64,000 bases of DNA from DASRDR01 sp035550795 (GCA_035550795.1 DASZOL010000069.1:1-64000), one strand, 5' to 3'. Shown: positions 49,361-58,436, numbered from the stretch's first letter. Notes: generated by a model not told the origin, from the letters alone. A program made the numbers and translations.

Positions 49361-51376
49361 CGCGGCCCGCCTCCGGCGGCCGAGATACGCCTCGATCACC
49401 TTCTCGTCGTTGCGGACCTGCACGGGCTTGCCCTCGGCGATCTTGACCCCGTGGTCCAGCACGACCACCCGGTCCGAGACGTCCATGACCACGTCGAGCT
49501 TGTGCTCGATCAGGACGATGGTGATGCCGAGCGTCCGCAGCGCCTTCACGAGGTCCATCAGCTCGAGGGTCTCCGCGGGGTTCATGCCCGCCGCCGGCTC
49601 GTCGAGCAGGAGCAGCTTCGGGCGGGTCATGATGGCCCGCGCGATCTCCGTCCGCCGCCGGTTCGCGTAGGAAAGGCCATACACGGGGTGGTCCAGCCGG
49701 GGGATCAGGCGGTTGCCGAAGAGGTCCAGCACCTCGAGCGCGCTCTCGACGGCTCGCCGCTCCTCCTCGCGCACCCGCGGGGGTCGGAAGATCGCCCCCA
49801 GCGGGCCCGCCCGGAGCCGCGTGTGCTCCCCCACCAGCATGTTCTCGAGCACGGAGAGGTTGTTGAACAACCGGATGTTCTGGAACGTGCGCGCCACCCC
49901 TCGCTGGACGATCTCGTGGGCCCTGAGCCCGCTGATCACCTCGCCCTCGAGCCGGATGACCCCGGCGTCGCGCGGCGCGAGCCCCGTGATCAGGTTGAAG
50001 AGCGTCGTCTTGCCCGAGCCGTTGGGGCCGATGACGCTCAGGATCTCCCCGGCGCGGACCGTGAGGTCGATCGAGTCCGCGGCGGCGACGCCGCCGAACC
50101 GCTTGGTGAGTCCCTCGATCTCGAGCAGGGGACGCGGGGACGCGCCGGCGGGCTTCGGATCGGCCCACGAGAGCGTGACGGTCGTGCCCCGCGACGGCAG
50201 CGCCGCCTGCTGCTCCCGCGTGAGCGCCGACACCCGGCGGACGGACGGGAAGAGTCCCTCGCGGCGGAAGAGCATCATGAGGACGAGGATCACCCCGAAG
50301 ATGAGCTCGAGCGAGTTGATCAGCTGCAGCTTGGCCAGCCAGCCGCTTCCGATCTGGCGGCCGAGCGCGTTCACGTAGCCGGTCAGCTCCTGAAGAATGG
50401 TGGACTGCAGGAACGAAAGGACCAGGGCGGCGATGACCACACCGCGCACCGAGCCCATCCCGCCGAGCACCACCATCACCAGGATCATCACCGAGACGGG
50501 GAACCGGAACATGTCGGGCGTGGCCGTCGTCAGCTTCGCCACGTAGAAGACGCCCGCGAGCCCCCCGACCGCCGCGCCCATCGCGAACGCCAGGAGCTTG
50601 TAGTGGACGTGGCTCACGCCCATGGCGCCCGCCGCCAGCTCGTCCTCCCGGATGGCCATCCACGCCCGCCCGACGCGCGACTCCTGGAGCCGCAGCGACA
50701 CGACGACCGCGAGGGCGACGAGCCCCAGGCCCAGGAAGTAGTAGGGCAGTGGACTGAAACCGAAGTCGAACCCGAACAGGCGCGGCGTGCGCACCCCTGG
50801 CAAGCCCATCGCTCCGTTCGTCAGCCCCTCCAGGTTCAGCGCGAGGACGGGCACGATCTCGCCGAACCCGAGCGTGACGATGGCCAGGTAGTCGCCGCGC
50901 AGCCGGAGCGTCGGGGCGCCGAAGAGCACGCCGAACACCGCGCAGATCAGCGCCCCCACGAGGAGCATGAACCAGAAGGAGAAGTGGAGCTGCACGATGT
51001 CGGGCTGCCCGTCCACCGGCACCCGGCTGACCTGACCCAGCCACACGAGCGGCGCCCACGCCTCCGACCAGGCGGGCTTGAGCTGGAAGGAGGCGGCGGC
51101 CCCGTACGTGTACGCCCCGATCGCGAAGAACGCCGCATAGCCGAGGTCCAGAAGCCCGGCGAATCCGACGACGATGTTCAGCCCGAGGGCCAGCAGGACG
51201 TAGGTGTACGCGTTGGCCGCGGCGTCGACGTGGCTGGGGTTGACTCCGGTGAAGGGGAAGGCCAGCGCCAGCGCGAGCAGGACCACCGACAGGAGCTGCC
51301 GCCGGCGCCCCAGGGGGATCGCGCGCCAGCGCGCCAGCGCGGGGCTCGTCGCCGCCCAGGAGGTCTCCGTGTCCAT
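49358..51376 (-). CDS. Fused LivM permease-LivG ATPase
   Basis: One 672-residue frame contains both the LivM permease and the LivG ATPase of the branched-chain amino-acid importer. Residues 1 to about 375 hold the permease with ALGLNIVVGFAGLLDLGYAA, LRLRGDYLAIVTLGFGEI and AIREDELAAGAMGVSHVHYK. A linker (about 375-405, EQQAALPSRGTTVTLSWADP) leads to the ATPase: GPNGSGKTT near 449-457, LSYANRRRTEIARAIM (LivG-type signature), LLLLDEPAAGMNP and the H-loop in LIEHKLDVVMD. No internal start codon with a ribosome site was noticed near the domain junction. The ATG at 51376 overlaps the stop of livH by one base. Fusion forces equal numbers of both subunits. Confidence 0.88.
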   Translation of the reverse strand: MDTETSWAATSPALARWRAIPLGRRRQLLSVVLLALALAFPFTGVNPSHVDAAANAYTYVLLALGLNIVVGFAGLLDLGYAAFFAIGAYTYGAAASFQLKPAWSEAWAPLVWLGQVSRVPVDGQPDIVQLHFSFWFMLLVGALICAVFGVLFGAPTLRLRGDYLAIVTLGFGEIVPVLALNLEGLTNGAMGLPGVRTPRLFGFDFGFSPLPYYFLGLGLVALAVVVSLRLQESRVGRAWMAIREDELAAGAMGVSHVHYKLLAFAMGAAVGGLAGVFYVAKLTTATPDMFRFPVSVMILVMVVLGGMGSVRGVVIAALVLSFLQSTILQELTGYVNALGRQIGSGWLAKLQLINSLELIFGVILVLMMLFRREGLFPSVRRVSALTREQQAALPSRGTTVTLSWADPKPAGASPRPLLEIEGLTKRFGGVAAADSIDLTVRAGEILSVIGPNGSGKTTLFNLITGLAPRDAGVIRLEGEVISGLRAHEIVQRGVARTFQNIRLFNNLSVLENMLVGEHTRLRAGPLGAIFRPPRVREEERRAVESALEVLDLFGNRLIPRLDHPVYGLSYANRRRTEIARAIMTRPKLLLLDEPAAGMNPAETLELMDLVKALRTLGITIVLIEHKLDVVMDVSDRVVVLDHGVKIAEGKPVQVRNDEKVIEAYLGRRRRAA

Positions 51377-52305
51377 CAGGCCTTCTGGGGCGTCTGCACG
51401 CCGAAAAGACCGGCCGGGCGGAAGACGAGGACGATGATGAGAATGGAAAAGATGATGACGTCCGTCCACTTCACCTCGAGGAGCTGGCCACCGAGCGACT
51501 GGATCAGGCCGATGAGGAGCCCGCCCACCACGGCGCCCGGGATGTTCCCGATGCCGCCCAGCACCGCCGACGTGAACGCCCGCAGGCCGGTCTGGTAGCC
51601 GATGTAGAAGGCGGTGAACCCGTAGTAGAAGCCGAAGAACAGACTCCCCGCACCCGCGAGGGCCGACCCGAGGAAGAACGTCAGGATGATCACGCGGTCG
51701 ACGTCGACCCCCATCATCTTGGCGGCGTCCATGTCCTGGGCCGTGGCGCGCATCGCCTTGCCGAGGGCCGTGTGGCGGACCAGATAGTTCAGCCCCATCA
51801 TCAGCACCAGGCCGACCACGACGAGGAGGACCTGGCTCAGCGAGATCTCCGCTTGACCGATGAGCCACCGCCGGTCCGGAATGATCTTCGGGAACGGCTT
51901 CGTCTGGGGCCCGAGCGTCAACAGAATCGTATTGATCAGGATGAATGCCACGCCGATCGTGGTGATCATCGGCGCCGTGCCGGACACGCCCCGCACCGGA
52001 CGGAGGCAGACGCGCTCGATCACGACCCCCAGGCATCCGGTCGCCACCATGGTGACGACGAATACCAGGAGCAGCGTGCCGACCAGCGCCAGCCCGGTGA
52101 GGGCGCCCGACGAGCCGGTGTAGCCGAGGGCGTTGAGGAGAAGGAGCCCGAAGAACGTGCCCGTCATGAACACGCTGAAGTGGGCGAAGTTGATCAGCTC
52201 GATGATCCCGTAGACCATCGTGAAGCCCAGGGCCAGAAGGGCGTACATCATGCCCAGGGCGATGCCGTTGACGAGCTGCTGGAGGAAGACGTCGAAAACG
52301 CTCAT
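51376..52305 (-). CDS. livH: Branched-chain amino-acid ABC permease (LivH)
   Basis: This 309-residue permease is the LivH type. It starts with QQLVNGIALGMMYALLALGF, carries the family phrase VYGIIELINFAHFSVFMTG and the later RATAQDMDAAKMMGVDVDRV. The latter is the helix that docks to the ATPase. It forms the channel together with the LivM part of the next protein. It starts 67 bases after the binding-protein stop, beyond a hairpin. Confidence 0.92.
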   Translation of the reverse strand: MSVFDVFLQQLVNGIALGMMYALLALGFTMVYGIIELINFAHFSVFMTGTFFGLLLLNALGYTGSSGALTGLALVGTLLLVFVVTMVATGCLGVVIERVCLRPVRGVSGTAPMITTIGVAFILINTILLTLGPQTKPFPKIIPDRRWLIGQAEISLSQVLLVVVGLVLMMGLNYLVRHTALGKAMRATAQDMDAAKMMGVDVDRVIILTFFLGSALAGAGSLFFGFYYGFTAFYIGYQTGLRAFTSAVLGGIGNIPGAVVGGLLIGLIQSLGGQLLEVKWTDVIIFSILIIVLVFRPAGLFGVQTPQKA

Positions 52306-52329
52306 GGGCGGGGGGTGGTGTGATCGGAC

Positions 52330-52358
52330 GGGCGGGCCGGGATGGTCTCGACCCGCCC
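52330..52358 (-). terminator. Hairpin between binding protein and livH
   Basis: CCCGCCC and GGGCGGG arms form a seven-pair stem with a 15-base loop in the 67-base gap between the binding-protein gene and livH. There is no U-tract, so it is best read as a 3'-end stabiliser or attenuator that favours the binding protein. Confidence 0.4.
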
Positions 52359-52372
52359 CCCGACGGTCACTC

Positions 52373-53581
52373 TTAGTTCTCGGGAGCCACGCCGACGTAC
52401 TTGAACTTGCCGTCCTTCACTTGGTAGACGGAGACGACCTTGTTCTTAATGTCGCCGTTCTCGTCGTACTCGATCACCCCCTGGAGGGTGTTGAGCTTGG
52501 TCTTCTCGATCGCCTCCCGGACGTTCGACTTGTTCACGGGCTTCCCGGCCTTCGCGACCCGCTCGATCGCGTCCGCGATCACGAGGACCCCGTTGTAGCT
52601 GGTGATCGAGTAGTTCTGGGGGTCCCGCTTGTACTTCGACTTGAACTTGTTGATCCATTCCTGCGCCTTGGCGTCGTTCAGCATGTCGGGCGCGGCGATC
52701 GTCGCGACCCAGCCCTCCGCCGCGTCCTTACCCGCCTGCTCGGGAAACGACAGGTCGTAGATCCCGTCGGAGCCGAGCTTGTGCACCTTGGGCATGATCT
52801 CGTGGAGCTGGCGGGCCAGCTTCACGGCCGCCTGCTGAACGCCGCCGTAGTAGATCGCATCGGGGTTCATGCCCTTGATCTTCGTCAGGATCGTCTTGTA
52901 GTCGGCTTCCTTCGGGTCGAGCCGGTCGCGGCCGAGCACCTTGATCCCAAGCTCCTCGGCCTTCTTAGTGAACGTGTTCGCGACGCCGACCCCGAACGCC
53001 CCGCTGTCGTCCAGCACGTAGACGCTCTTGGCGTTCAGCGTCTTCTTCGCGTAGACGGCCACGTTCGGGCCCTGGTACGTGTCCGTCGTGACGTTCCGGA
53101 AGAACACCGGCTTGCCCTTCGGGCGGTACTGCGCCTTGAACTTCGGGTCGGTGATGTCGGGGTTGGTCGCGCTCTGCGAGACGGTCGCCATGTCGCCCTC
53201 GCTCGCGATGGGCGAGATCGCCTTCCCCTCACCGCTCATCATCGTGCCGATCGCCCCGACGACGGCGCCGTCGGCGATGTACTTCCGGTAGTTGGTCGCC
53301 GCCTGCGCCGGATCGTACTGCCCCGCGGCCGGCGTGGCGCTGTCCAGGACCCACAGCTCGAGCTTGTTGCCGGCGGCGCCGCCCTTCTGGTTGATCTCGT
53401 CGATGGCCATCTGGGCGCCCTTGACCATCGCGTCCGAGCTGTCGGCGTCCGCGCCGGTCACCGGGATGGACATGCCGATCTTGTAGGTTTTCGTCTGGGC
53501 TCCGCCGCTGCCCGGCAGGACCACGAGCAGGCCCACCGCCAGCAGCACGGCCAGCGTTCCGATGACGCCACGTCGAATCAT
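52373..53581 (-). CDS. Branched-chain amino-acid-type ABC substrate-binding protein
   Basis: This 402-residue periplasmic binding protein belongs to the LivJ/LivK (leucine/isoleucine/valine) family. A signal peptide (GVIGTLAVLLAVGLLVVLPG) ends before AQTKTYKIGMSIPVTGADAD. The mature protein has the two-lobed type I fold, including the phrases AIDEINQKGGAAGNKLELWV and RNVTTDTYQGPNVAVYA. It probably binds branched-chain or other amino acids or amides; proteins in this family also take urea and aromatics. The ATG at 53581 has GGAGGT nine bases upstream. It is the first gene of the liv operon; a clear promoter could not be picked out of 53582-53812. Confidence 0.9.
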   Translation of the reverse strand: MIRRGVIGTLAVLLAVGLLVVLPGSGGAQTKTYKIGMSIPVTGADADSSDAMVKGAQMAIDEINQKGGAAGNKLELWVLDSATPAAGQYDPAQAATNYRKYIADGAVVGAIGTMMSGEGKAISPIASEGDMATVSQSATNPDITDPKFKAQYRPKGKPVFFRNVTTDTYQGPNVAVYAKKTLNAKSVYVLDDSGAFGVGVANTFTKKAEELGIKVLGRDRLDPKEADYKTILTKIKGMNPDAIYYGGVQQAAVKLARQLHEIMPKVHKLGSDGIYDLSFPEQAGKDAAEGWVATIAAPDMLNDAKAQEWINKFKSKYKRDPQNYSITSYNGVLVIADAIERVAKAGKPVNKSNVREAIEKTKLNTLQGVIEYDENGDIKNKVVSVYQVKDGKFKYVGVAPEN

Positions 53582-53812
53582 CTTCTGACCTCCGGGTAAG
53601 AGCATCGGGTTCGGAAGGATACGCGGATCTCAGCGCGGGACCCTCGCATTCGAGGTCGCCCATCACCTCCTCGGCCACCGTTCGGCTTCGCGCCGCCCGA
53701 GCACACTGCCGCCCGCCCGGGCGCAGGGTGCCCGCTATTTTCGGCATGACGCGGCGCAAAATCAAGCGGGGCGCCCCGGAGCTCCGGCCGGCGCTGGAGC
53801 CGAGGGGTCACC

Positions 53813-54241
53813 TCAGATGGCCTGCTGGATGGCGTCCAGGACCGCGGTCTCCACGTTCTGCTCGGTGGCCGTCACGGGCTTCCGCTCCGTCATCCAGAGG
53901 ATGCGCTCCTCGGTGTAGAGCTCCCGCTCGACGGTGACCGTCGTCCGCCCCTCGCCGGCCGCCTTGAGGGCGACGCGGAGCTTGTGGCGCAAACCCTTGC
54001 CGTAAACGGCGTAATCCTTGAAATCCACACCCCGGGAGTCCGTGAGGATCCACCCCACCGTCCGGTCGGACTGGTCGATCTCCCAGCCGAGGCTCTTCAG
54101 GACCGACTCCGTCACGGCCCAGACACGGTCGACCGGGGCGTTGAACGTCCGGCTCGGGGCGTCCGCCGCCCCGGCGGAGCCCAGGCCCCCGACCACCCCG
54201 AGCGCTAGCACGAGGACGCCGATGCGACCGATCCTGCTCAT
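53813..54241 (-). CDS. Exported protein with BamC-like segment
   Basis: This 142-residue protein has a signal peptide (GVLVLALGVVGGLGSAGAA) and one globular domain with PVDRVWAVTESVLKSLGW followed by QSDRTVGWILTDSRG and later RTTVTVERELYTEERILWM. The helix-strand-strand order resembles the small helix-grip modules of BamC and related envelope proteins. No lipobox is present. The ATG at 54241 overlaps the stop of the hemY gene. It lies at the end of the hemE-hemY operon; a direct link to haem is not evident. The function is unknown. Confidence 0.7.
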   Translation of the reverse strand: MSRIGRIGVLVLALGVVGGLGSAGAADAPSRTFNAPVDRVWAVTESVLKSLGWEIDQSDRTVGWILTDSRGVDFKDYAVYGKGLRHKLRVALKAAGEGRTTVTVERELYTEERILWMTERKPVTATEQNVETAVLDAIQQAI

Positions 54242-55662
54242 GGCAACCGTCCTTTGAGGATGGAGGTGAGGCGCTCGGCGGCGGCTTCGCCCGAGCGCAC
54301 GCAGTCCGCGATCCCGACGCCGCGGTAGGCGCCGCCCGCGAGGGCGAGGCCGGGCAGGGCGTCGAGCCGGGCCTCGATCGCCGCGACCCGGTCGAGATGG
54401 CCGACATCGTACTGCGGCATGGCGCCGGGGTGGCGCCACACGCGGGCGAGCACCGGCGCCCCGACGATCCCGAGGAGCGGCGCCACGTCGTCGTGGGCCA
54501 GGCGGGCGAGCGCCGCGTCCTCGCGGGCGAGCAGCTCGGCCTGCAAGGCGCCGCCGATGAACACGCGCAGGAGGGTGAATCCCTCTGGCGCGCGCCCCGG
54601 ATACTTCACGCTCGAGAAGGTACAGGCGAGGGTCGCGCGCCGCTCCCCCCCGGGGACCACGAACCCGAAGCCGTCGAGAGGATGGCGGATCGCGGCCCTC
54701 GGATAGGCGAGCGCGACCGTCGCCGACGAGGCATACGCGATCCCGCCGAGCAGCGCGGCAAGCGCGGGGTCCGCGCCAGCCACGAGCGGCGCCATCCGCG
54801 GGGCCGGCCCGGCCAGGACGATCCCGGCCGCCTTGAGAAGCGCCCCGCCGGATAGCCGCACCCCCCAGCCCTCCGGCGACGGCGCGACGGCGGCTGCCGG
54901 CGTGCCGGGCCGGACCGCGCCGGCCGGGAGCCGCGCCGCGAGGGCCGTGACCAGCTCCTCCATGCCCCCGGCCAGCGTGACGAAGAGGCTCCAGCGGGCT
55001 CCGCTCGCCCCGGCCGCCTCTCCGCGCCGGGCCGTCCGGCGAAGGCCGAGGATCAGGCTCCGGTGCTCGCGCTCCAGCGCGAGGAAGCGAGGCATGGTCG
55101 CCGCGAGGGACAGGCGGTCGGCGTCCGCCGTGTAGATCCCACCGACGAGCGGCTGGGCGACCCGCTCGAGCGCCTCGCGCCCGAGCCGGCGCCGCACGAA
55201 GCTCCCGAGGCTCTCGTCCCCGGCGCCGCGGCGGCGTGGCAGGAGGAGGTCGAGCCCGAGCCGGAGCTTCCCGCGCCAGGAGAAGACGCCCGACGCGAGG
55301 ACCGGCCACGCGCGCGTGGGGGCCAGGAGGAGGAAGCCCTCCGGCAGCGGACGCAGCCGGCCGCCGCGCACGACGTAGGTCCGCCGGAGGCGAGCGTCCG
55401 TCCGGCGGAGGCGCGGACCGAGCCCGATCCGCTCCGCGAGGGCGAGGGCCCACGGCTTCTCGGAGATGAACGAGTCAGGCCCCCCCTCGAGCAGGAACCC
55501 ATCGGCGCACTCGGTCTGGATCGTGCCCCCGAGCCGCCCGGCCGCCTCGAGGACGACCAGGTCGAGCGGCCGGCCCGCGTCCCGCGAGAGCTCGACGAGC
55601 CGGTGGGCCGCGGCGAGCCCGGTGATCCCGCCGCCCACGACGACGACCCGGAGCGGCGTCAC
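54238..55662 (-). CDS. hemY: Protoporphyrinogen oxidase (HemY type)
   Basis: This 474-residue FAD-dependent oxidase has the dinucleotide motif VVVVGGGITGLAAAHRL and the family start of LEAAGRLGGTIQTECADGFL followed by LEGGPDSFI. The end carries the FAD phrase ALAGGAYRGVGIADCVRSGE. It oxidises protoporphyrinogen IX or coproporphyrinogen III in haem synthesis; which route applies cannot be told from this window. The GTG at 55662 begins 24 bases after the hemE stop, so the two are in one operon. No ferrochelatase gene is between them, although it often is in other genomes. Confidence 0.9.
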   Translation of the reverse strand: MTPLRVVVVGGGITGLAAAHRLVELSRDAGRPLDLVVLEAAGRLGGTIQTECADGFLLEGGPDSFISEKPWALALAERIGLGPRLRRTDARLRRTYVVRGGRLRPLPEGFLLLAPTRAWPVLASGVFSWRGKLRLGLDLLLPRRRGAGDESLGSFVRRRLGREALERVAQPLVGGIYTADADRLSLAATMPRFLALEREHRSLILGLRRTARRGEAAGASGARWSLFVTLAGGMEELVTALAARLPAGAVRPGTPAAAVAPSPEGWGVRLSGGALLKAAGIVLAGPAPRMAPLVAGADPALAALLGGIAYASSATVALAYPRAAIRHPLDGFGFVVPGGERRATLACTFSSVKYPGRAPEGFTLLRVFIGGALQAELLAREDAALARLAHDDVAPLLGIVGAPVLARVWRHPGAMPQYDVGHLDRVAAIEARLDALPGLALAGGAYRGVGIADCVRSGEAAAERLTSILKGRLP

Positions 55663-55686
55663 GCGCCCTTCACCCAGCCCGAGGGG

Positions 55687-56772
55687 CTACCGCTGCGAGA
55701 GCTCATGAACGGCGTCGACGAGCGCCCGCACGTGGTCCACCGGGGTGCCGGGCAGCACGCCGTGGCCGAGGTTGAAGATGTGGCCCGGCCGGCCGTCGGC
55801 CTGCCCCAGAATCACGGCCGCCCGGCGCCGGATCTCGGCCGGCGGGGCGAACAGCGCCGCCGGGTCGAGGTTCCCCTGGATCGCGGCGTCGTGGCCGACT
55901 CGGCGCCAGCCCTCGTCCAGCGCGACGCGCCAGTCGAGCCCGATGACGTCGCCGCCGGCCTCGCGCAGCGTCTCGAGCAGACCCGCCGTGCCCGTCCCGA
56001 AGTGGATCGCGGGCACCCCGGGCGTGAGCGATCCGAGGATCGTCCGCGTGTGGGGCAGCACGAAGGCCCGATAGTCGTCCGGGCCGAGCGCCCCCACCCA
56101 GGAGTCGAAGAGCTGCACCGCCTGCGCGCCGGCGGCGATCTGCCCGTCCAGGTAGCGCGCCGTGGTCCGGGCGAGAAGCCCCAGCAGGGCGTGCCACGCG
56201 CCGGGGTCTCCGTACATGAGCCGCTTCGTTTCGAGGTAGTCGCGGGAGGCGCCCCCCTCGATCAGGTACGACGCGACGGTGAACGGCGCGCCCGCGAATC
56301 CGATGAGCGGCACCCGCTCGCCGAGCGCGGCGCGCACCCGGCGGACCGTCTCGAAGACGAAGGGGACGGTCTCCGCGGGGTCACGCTCGATCAGCCGCTC
56401 GACGTCGGCCGCCGAGCGCACCGGGCGGCGGATGACCGGCCCCTCCCCCTGGGCGAACTCGAGGCCCACGCCGAGCGACTCCACCACCAGCAGGATGTCG
56501 GCAAAGAGGATGGCGGCGTCGACGCCGAGCTTCTCGACCGGGAGCAGCGTCACCTCGGCGGCGGCGTCCGGGGTCCGGCACAGATCGAGGAACCCGAACC
56601 GCGCGCGGATCGCGCGATATTCGGGGAGGAAGCGCCCCGCCTGGCGCATGAGCCACACGGGCGTGAACGGCGCCGGGCGGCGGCGGCAGGCGGCAAGGAA
56701 CGGGTGCACGACCGGGACTGGCCTCCTCCCGAGCCTGTCTGTCGAGGTACCGCCCGGGAACGCGGTGGGCAT
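55687..56772 (-). CDS. hemE: Uroporphyrinogen decarboxylase
   Basis: This cytosolic enzyme removes four carboxyl groups from uroporphyrinogen III to give coproporphyrinogen III. The N-terminal family motif is PVWLMRQAGRFLPEYR, followed by FADILLVVESLGVGLEF, GFAGAPFTVASYLIEGG and near the end GHIFNLGHGVLPGTPVDHV. The start is unsure. The ATG at 56811 has a GGGAGGGG upstream, but a minus-strand extended -10 (TGCTATCAT) overlaps that region, which would leave the ATG at 56772 as the first start (361 residues). A GTG at 56709 would give 340 residues, closest to the usual length. It heads the hemE-hemY operon. Confidence 0.9.
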   Translation of the reverse strand: MPTAFPGGTSTDRLGRRPVPVVHPFLAACRRRPAPFTPVWLMRQAGRFLPEYRAIRARFGFLDLCRTPDAAAEVTLLPVEKLGVDAAILFADILLVVESLGVGLEFAQGEGPVIRRPVRSAADVERLIERDPAETVPFVFETVRRVRAALGERVPLIGFAGAPFTVASYLIEGGASRDYLETKRLMYGDPGAWHALLGLLARTTARYLDGQIAAGAQAVQLFDSWVGALGPDDYRAFVLPHTRTILGSLTPGVPAIHFGTGTAGLLETLREAGGDVIGLDWRVALDEGWRRVGHDAAIQGNLDPAALFAPPAEIRRRAAVILGQADGRPGHIFNLGHGVLPGTPVDHVRALVDAVHELSQR

Positions 56773-56786
56773 CGAGCAGCACCGCC

Positions 56787-56796
56787 ATGATAGCAT
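56787..56796. promoter_or_regulatory. Overlapping divergent extended -10 elements
   Basis: ATGATAGCAT reads as an extended -10 on both strands: TG-A-TAGCAT (plus, for the amidase operon) and TG-C-TATCAT (minus, for hemE). The nearly symmetric sequence suggests one site that fires both ways. Expected starts are near 56803 on the plus strand and 56780 on the minus strand. No -35 is seen on either side. Confidence 0.4.
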
Positions 56797-56844
56797 CGCC
56801 CCGTCGGCCATGACGCCCCTCCCTTCCAGGATGGACTCCCCGTC

Positions 56845-57024
56845 GTGACGACCACGCCCGAGCGCGCCCGCCAGGGAACGCTTGCCGACCTGGCGGCGGC
56901 GATCGAGCGGGCGGCCGCCGATCTGGCGCTTGCCGAGGAGCCCGCGGGCTTTCCGGCGGCCCTCGATGGGGGGGCGCCGCCGGCCGAGCCGGCGGTCGTC
57001 CCGGCCGAGCGATCCGGTGGCTGA
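56845..57024 (+). CDS. 59-residue protein coupled to the amidase
   Basis: This is a short, alanine-rich frame with a helical part (TLADLAAAIERAAADLALAE) and an acidic, proline-rich tail (PAALDGGAPPAEPAVVPAER). Its stop codon overlaps the GTG start of the amidase gene (GTGGCTGA), the classic form of translational coupling. Size and position resemble AtzG and other GatC-like small subunits that bind amidases, but the sequence does not allow a firm assignment. It starts at a GTG; the ribosome site is poor. Confidence 0.6.
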   Translation: MTTTPERARQGTLADLAAAIERAAADLALAEEPAGFPAALDGGAPPAEPAVVPAERSGG

Positions 57025-58420
57025 CGAGACCCTGGCCGGGCTCGCTCAGAGGATCCGGGCGCGCGAGATCTCCCCGGTCGAGGCCACCCAGGCCTGCCTG
57101 GCGCGGGTGGAGGCCATCGGGCCCCGGCTCCATGCGTTCGTCCGCGTCGATGCCGAGGAAGCTCTCCAGACGGCCCGGATCCGGGAGGCGGAGGTGAAGG
57201 CCGGCCGGACGCGCGGCCCGCTCCACGGGGTCCCGCTCGCCCACAAGGACCTCTTCGTCTGGCGCGCCCGCCCCGCCTCCTGCGGCACGGCGTTCCCCGA
57301 GTACTTCCGGGCCGACCACGACGCGACGGCGGTCGCTCGCCTGGAGGCGGCCGGGGCCATCACGCTCGGCCGGCTGAACCTCTCGGAGCTGGCCCTCGGC
57401 CCGTTCGGCGACAACGCCCACCACGGCGACGCCGAGACGCCCTGGCGCCACGGCCACTGCGCCGGCGGGTCGTCGAGCGGGTCCGGCGTGGCCGTGGCGG
57501 CGGGGCTCGTGTACGGGGCGCTCGGCACCGACACGGGCGGCTCGATCCGGCTGCCCGCGGCGTGCTGCGGCATCGTGGGGCTCAAGCCCACCTATGGACG
57601 CGTGAGCCGGGCGGGCGGGATGCCGCTCTCCTGGTCGCTCGACCACGTGGGCCCCCTCGCCCGGACCGTGCGGGACGCGGCCATCCTGCTCGGCGTCATC
57701 GCGGGCGTCGACGCCCGCGACGCGACGACGAGCGCCCGCCCGGTCCCGGACTACGTGGCGGGCCTTGACCGGCCGATTACCGGCTTGCGGGTCGGCGTGC
57801 CCGACCGCTACTACGGGGACGGAATCGACGCGCAGGTCCAGACCGCGGTCCAGCGGGCGACGGAGACGCTGCGCGGGCTGGGCGCGGAGGTCGTGGAGTC
57901 GCCTCTCCCCGATCCGGCGCTTCTCAACGACCTCGCGAACGTGATCGCGCGCAGCGAGAGCGCGGCCGTGCACGCCCGCATCGTTCGCGAGTCGCCCCAC
58001 GCGCTCCAGCCGGCGGTGCTCTCGCGCCTGGAGATCGGGTTCCACGTGAGGGCCCACGACTACCTGCAGGCGAACCGGCTCCGTGCTCGCGCGGCGCGGA
58101 CCTTCGTCGCCGAGGTCTTCGCGCGGGTCGACGTCCTCGTCGCGCCGACGATCCCCGAGCCCGCTCCGGCGCTGGCCGCGGTGAAGGCGGGGACGCCCGA
58201 CGAGATCGTCCGCCGCATGGGCCGCTTCTCGCGCCTGACGCGCCCCTGGAACGCCCTCGGGCTGCCGGCGCTCACAGTGCCTTGCGGGTTCGCGGCGGAC
58301 GGGCGCCCGATGGGGTTCCAGATGATCGGCCGTCCCTTCGACGAGGCCACGCTGCTCCGCGCCGGCCACGCCTACGAGCAGACGGCGGGCTGGTGGCAGC
58401 GGCGCCCGCCGCTCCCGTAA
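57017..58420 (+). CDS. Amidase signature family hydrolase
   Basis: This 467-residue amidase signature enzyme has GVPLAHKDLF near residue 75 supplying the catalytic Lys, then CAGGSSSGSGVAVAAGLVYG with the cis-Ser, and ALGTDTGGSIRLPAACCG with the nucleophilic Ser in the TGGSIR phrase. The C-terminal domain follows with PWNALGLPALTVPCG. It hydrolyses a carbon-nitrogen amide bond. It is not obviously the GatA subunit, because GatB and GatC genes are not adjacent; AtzE/biuret hydrolase-like or aryl-amidase functions are possible. The GTG at 57017 lies inside the end of the upstream micro-ORF. Confidence 0.88.
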   Translation: MADETLAGLAQRIRAREISPVEATQACLARVEAIGPRLHAFVRVDAEEALQTARIREAEVKAGRTRGPLHGVPLAHKDLFVWRARPASCGTAFPEYFRADHDATAVARLEAAGAITLGRLNLSELALGPFGDNAHHGDAETPWRHGHCAGGSSSGSGVAVAAGLVYGALGTDTGGSIRLPAACCGIVGLKPTYGRVSRAGGMPLSWSLDHVGPLARTVRDAAILLGVIAGVDARDATTSARPVPDYVAGLDRPITGLRVGVPDRYYGDGIDAQVQTAVQRATETLRGLGAEVVESPLPDPALLNDLANVIARSESAAVHARIVRESPHALQPAVLSRLEIGFHVRAHDYLQANRLRARAARTFVAEVFARVDVLVAPTIPEPAPALAAVKAGTPDEIVRRMGRFSRLTRPWNALGLPALTVPCGFAADGRPMGFQMIGRPFDEATLLRAGHAYEQTAGWWQRRPPLP

Positions 58421-58436
58421 CCCGGACACGCCGCGC

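Noticed and set aside
53564..53663. Micro-ORF starting at an ATG (minus, 53663) with GAGGAGG nearly touching it, upstream of the liv operon
   Set aside because: Spacing to the ATG is too short, the frame runs on into the binding-protein gene out of frame, and the translation is featureless.
57017..58420. GatA subunit of Glu-tRNA amidotransferase
   Set aside because: No GatB or GatC genes nearby; the coupled small protein and neighbouring hydrolases point to a catabolic amidase.
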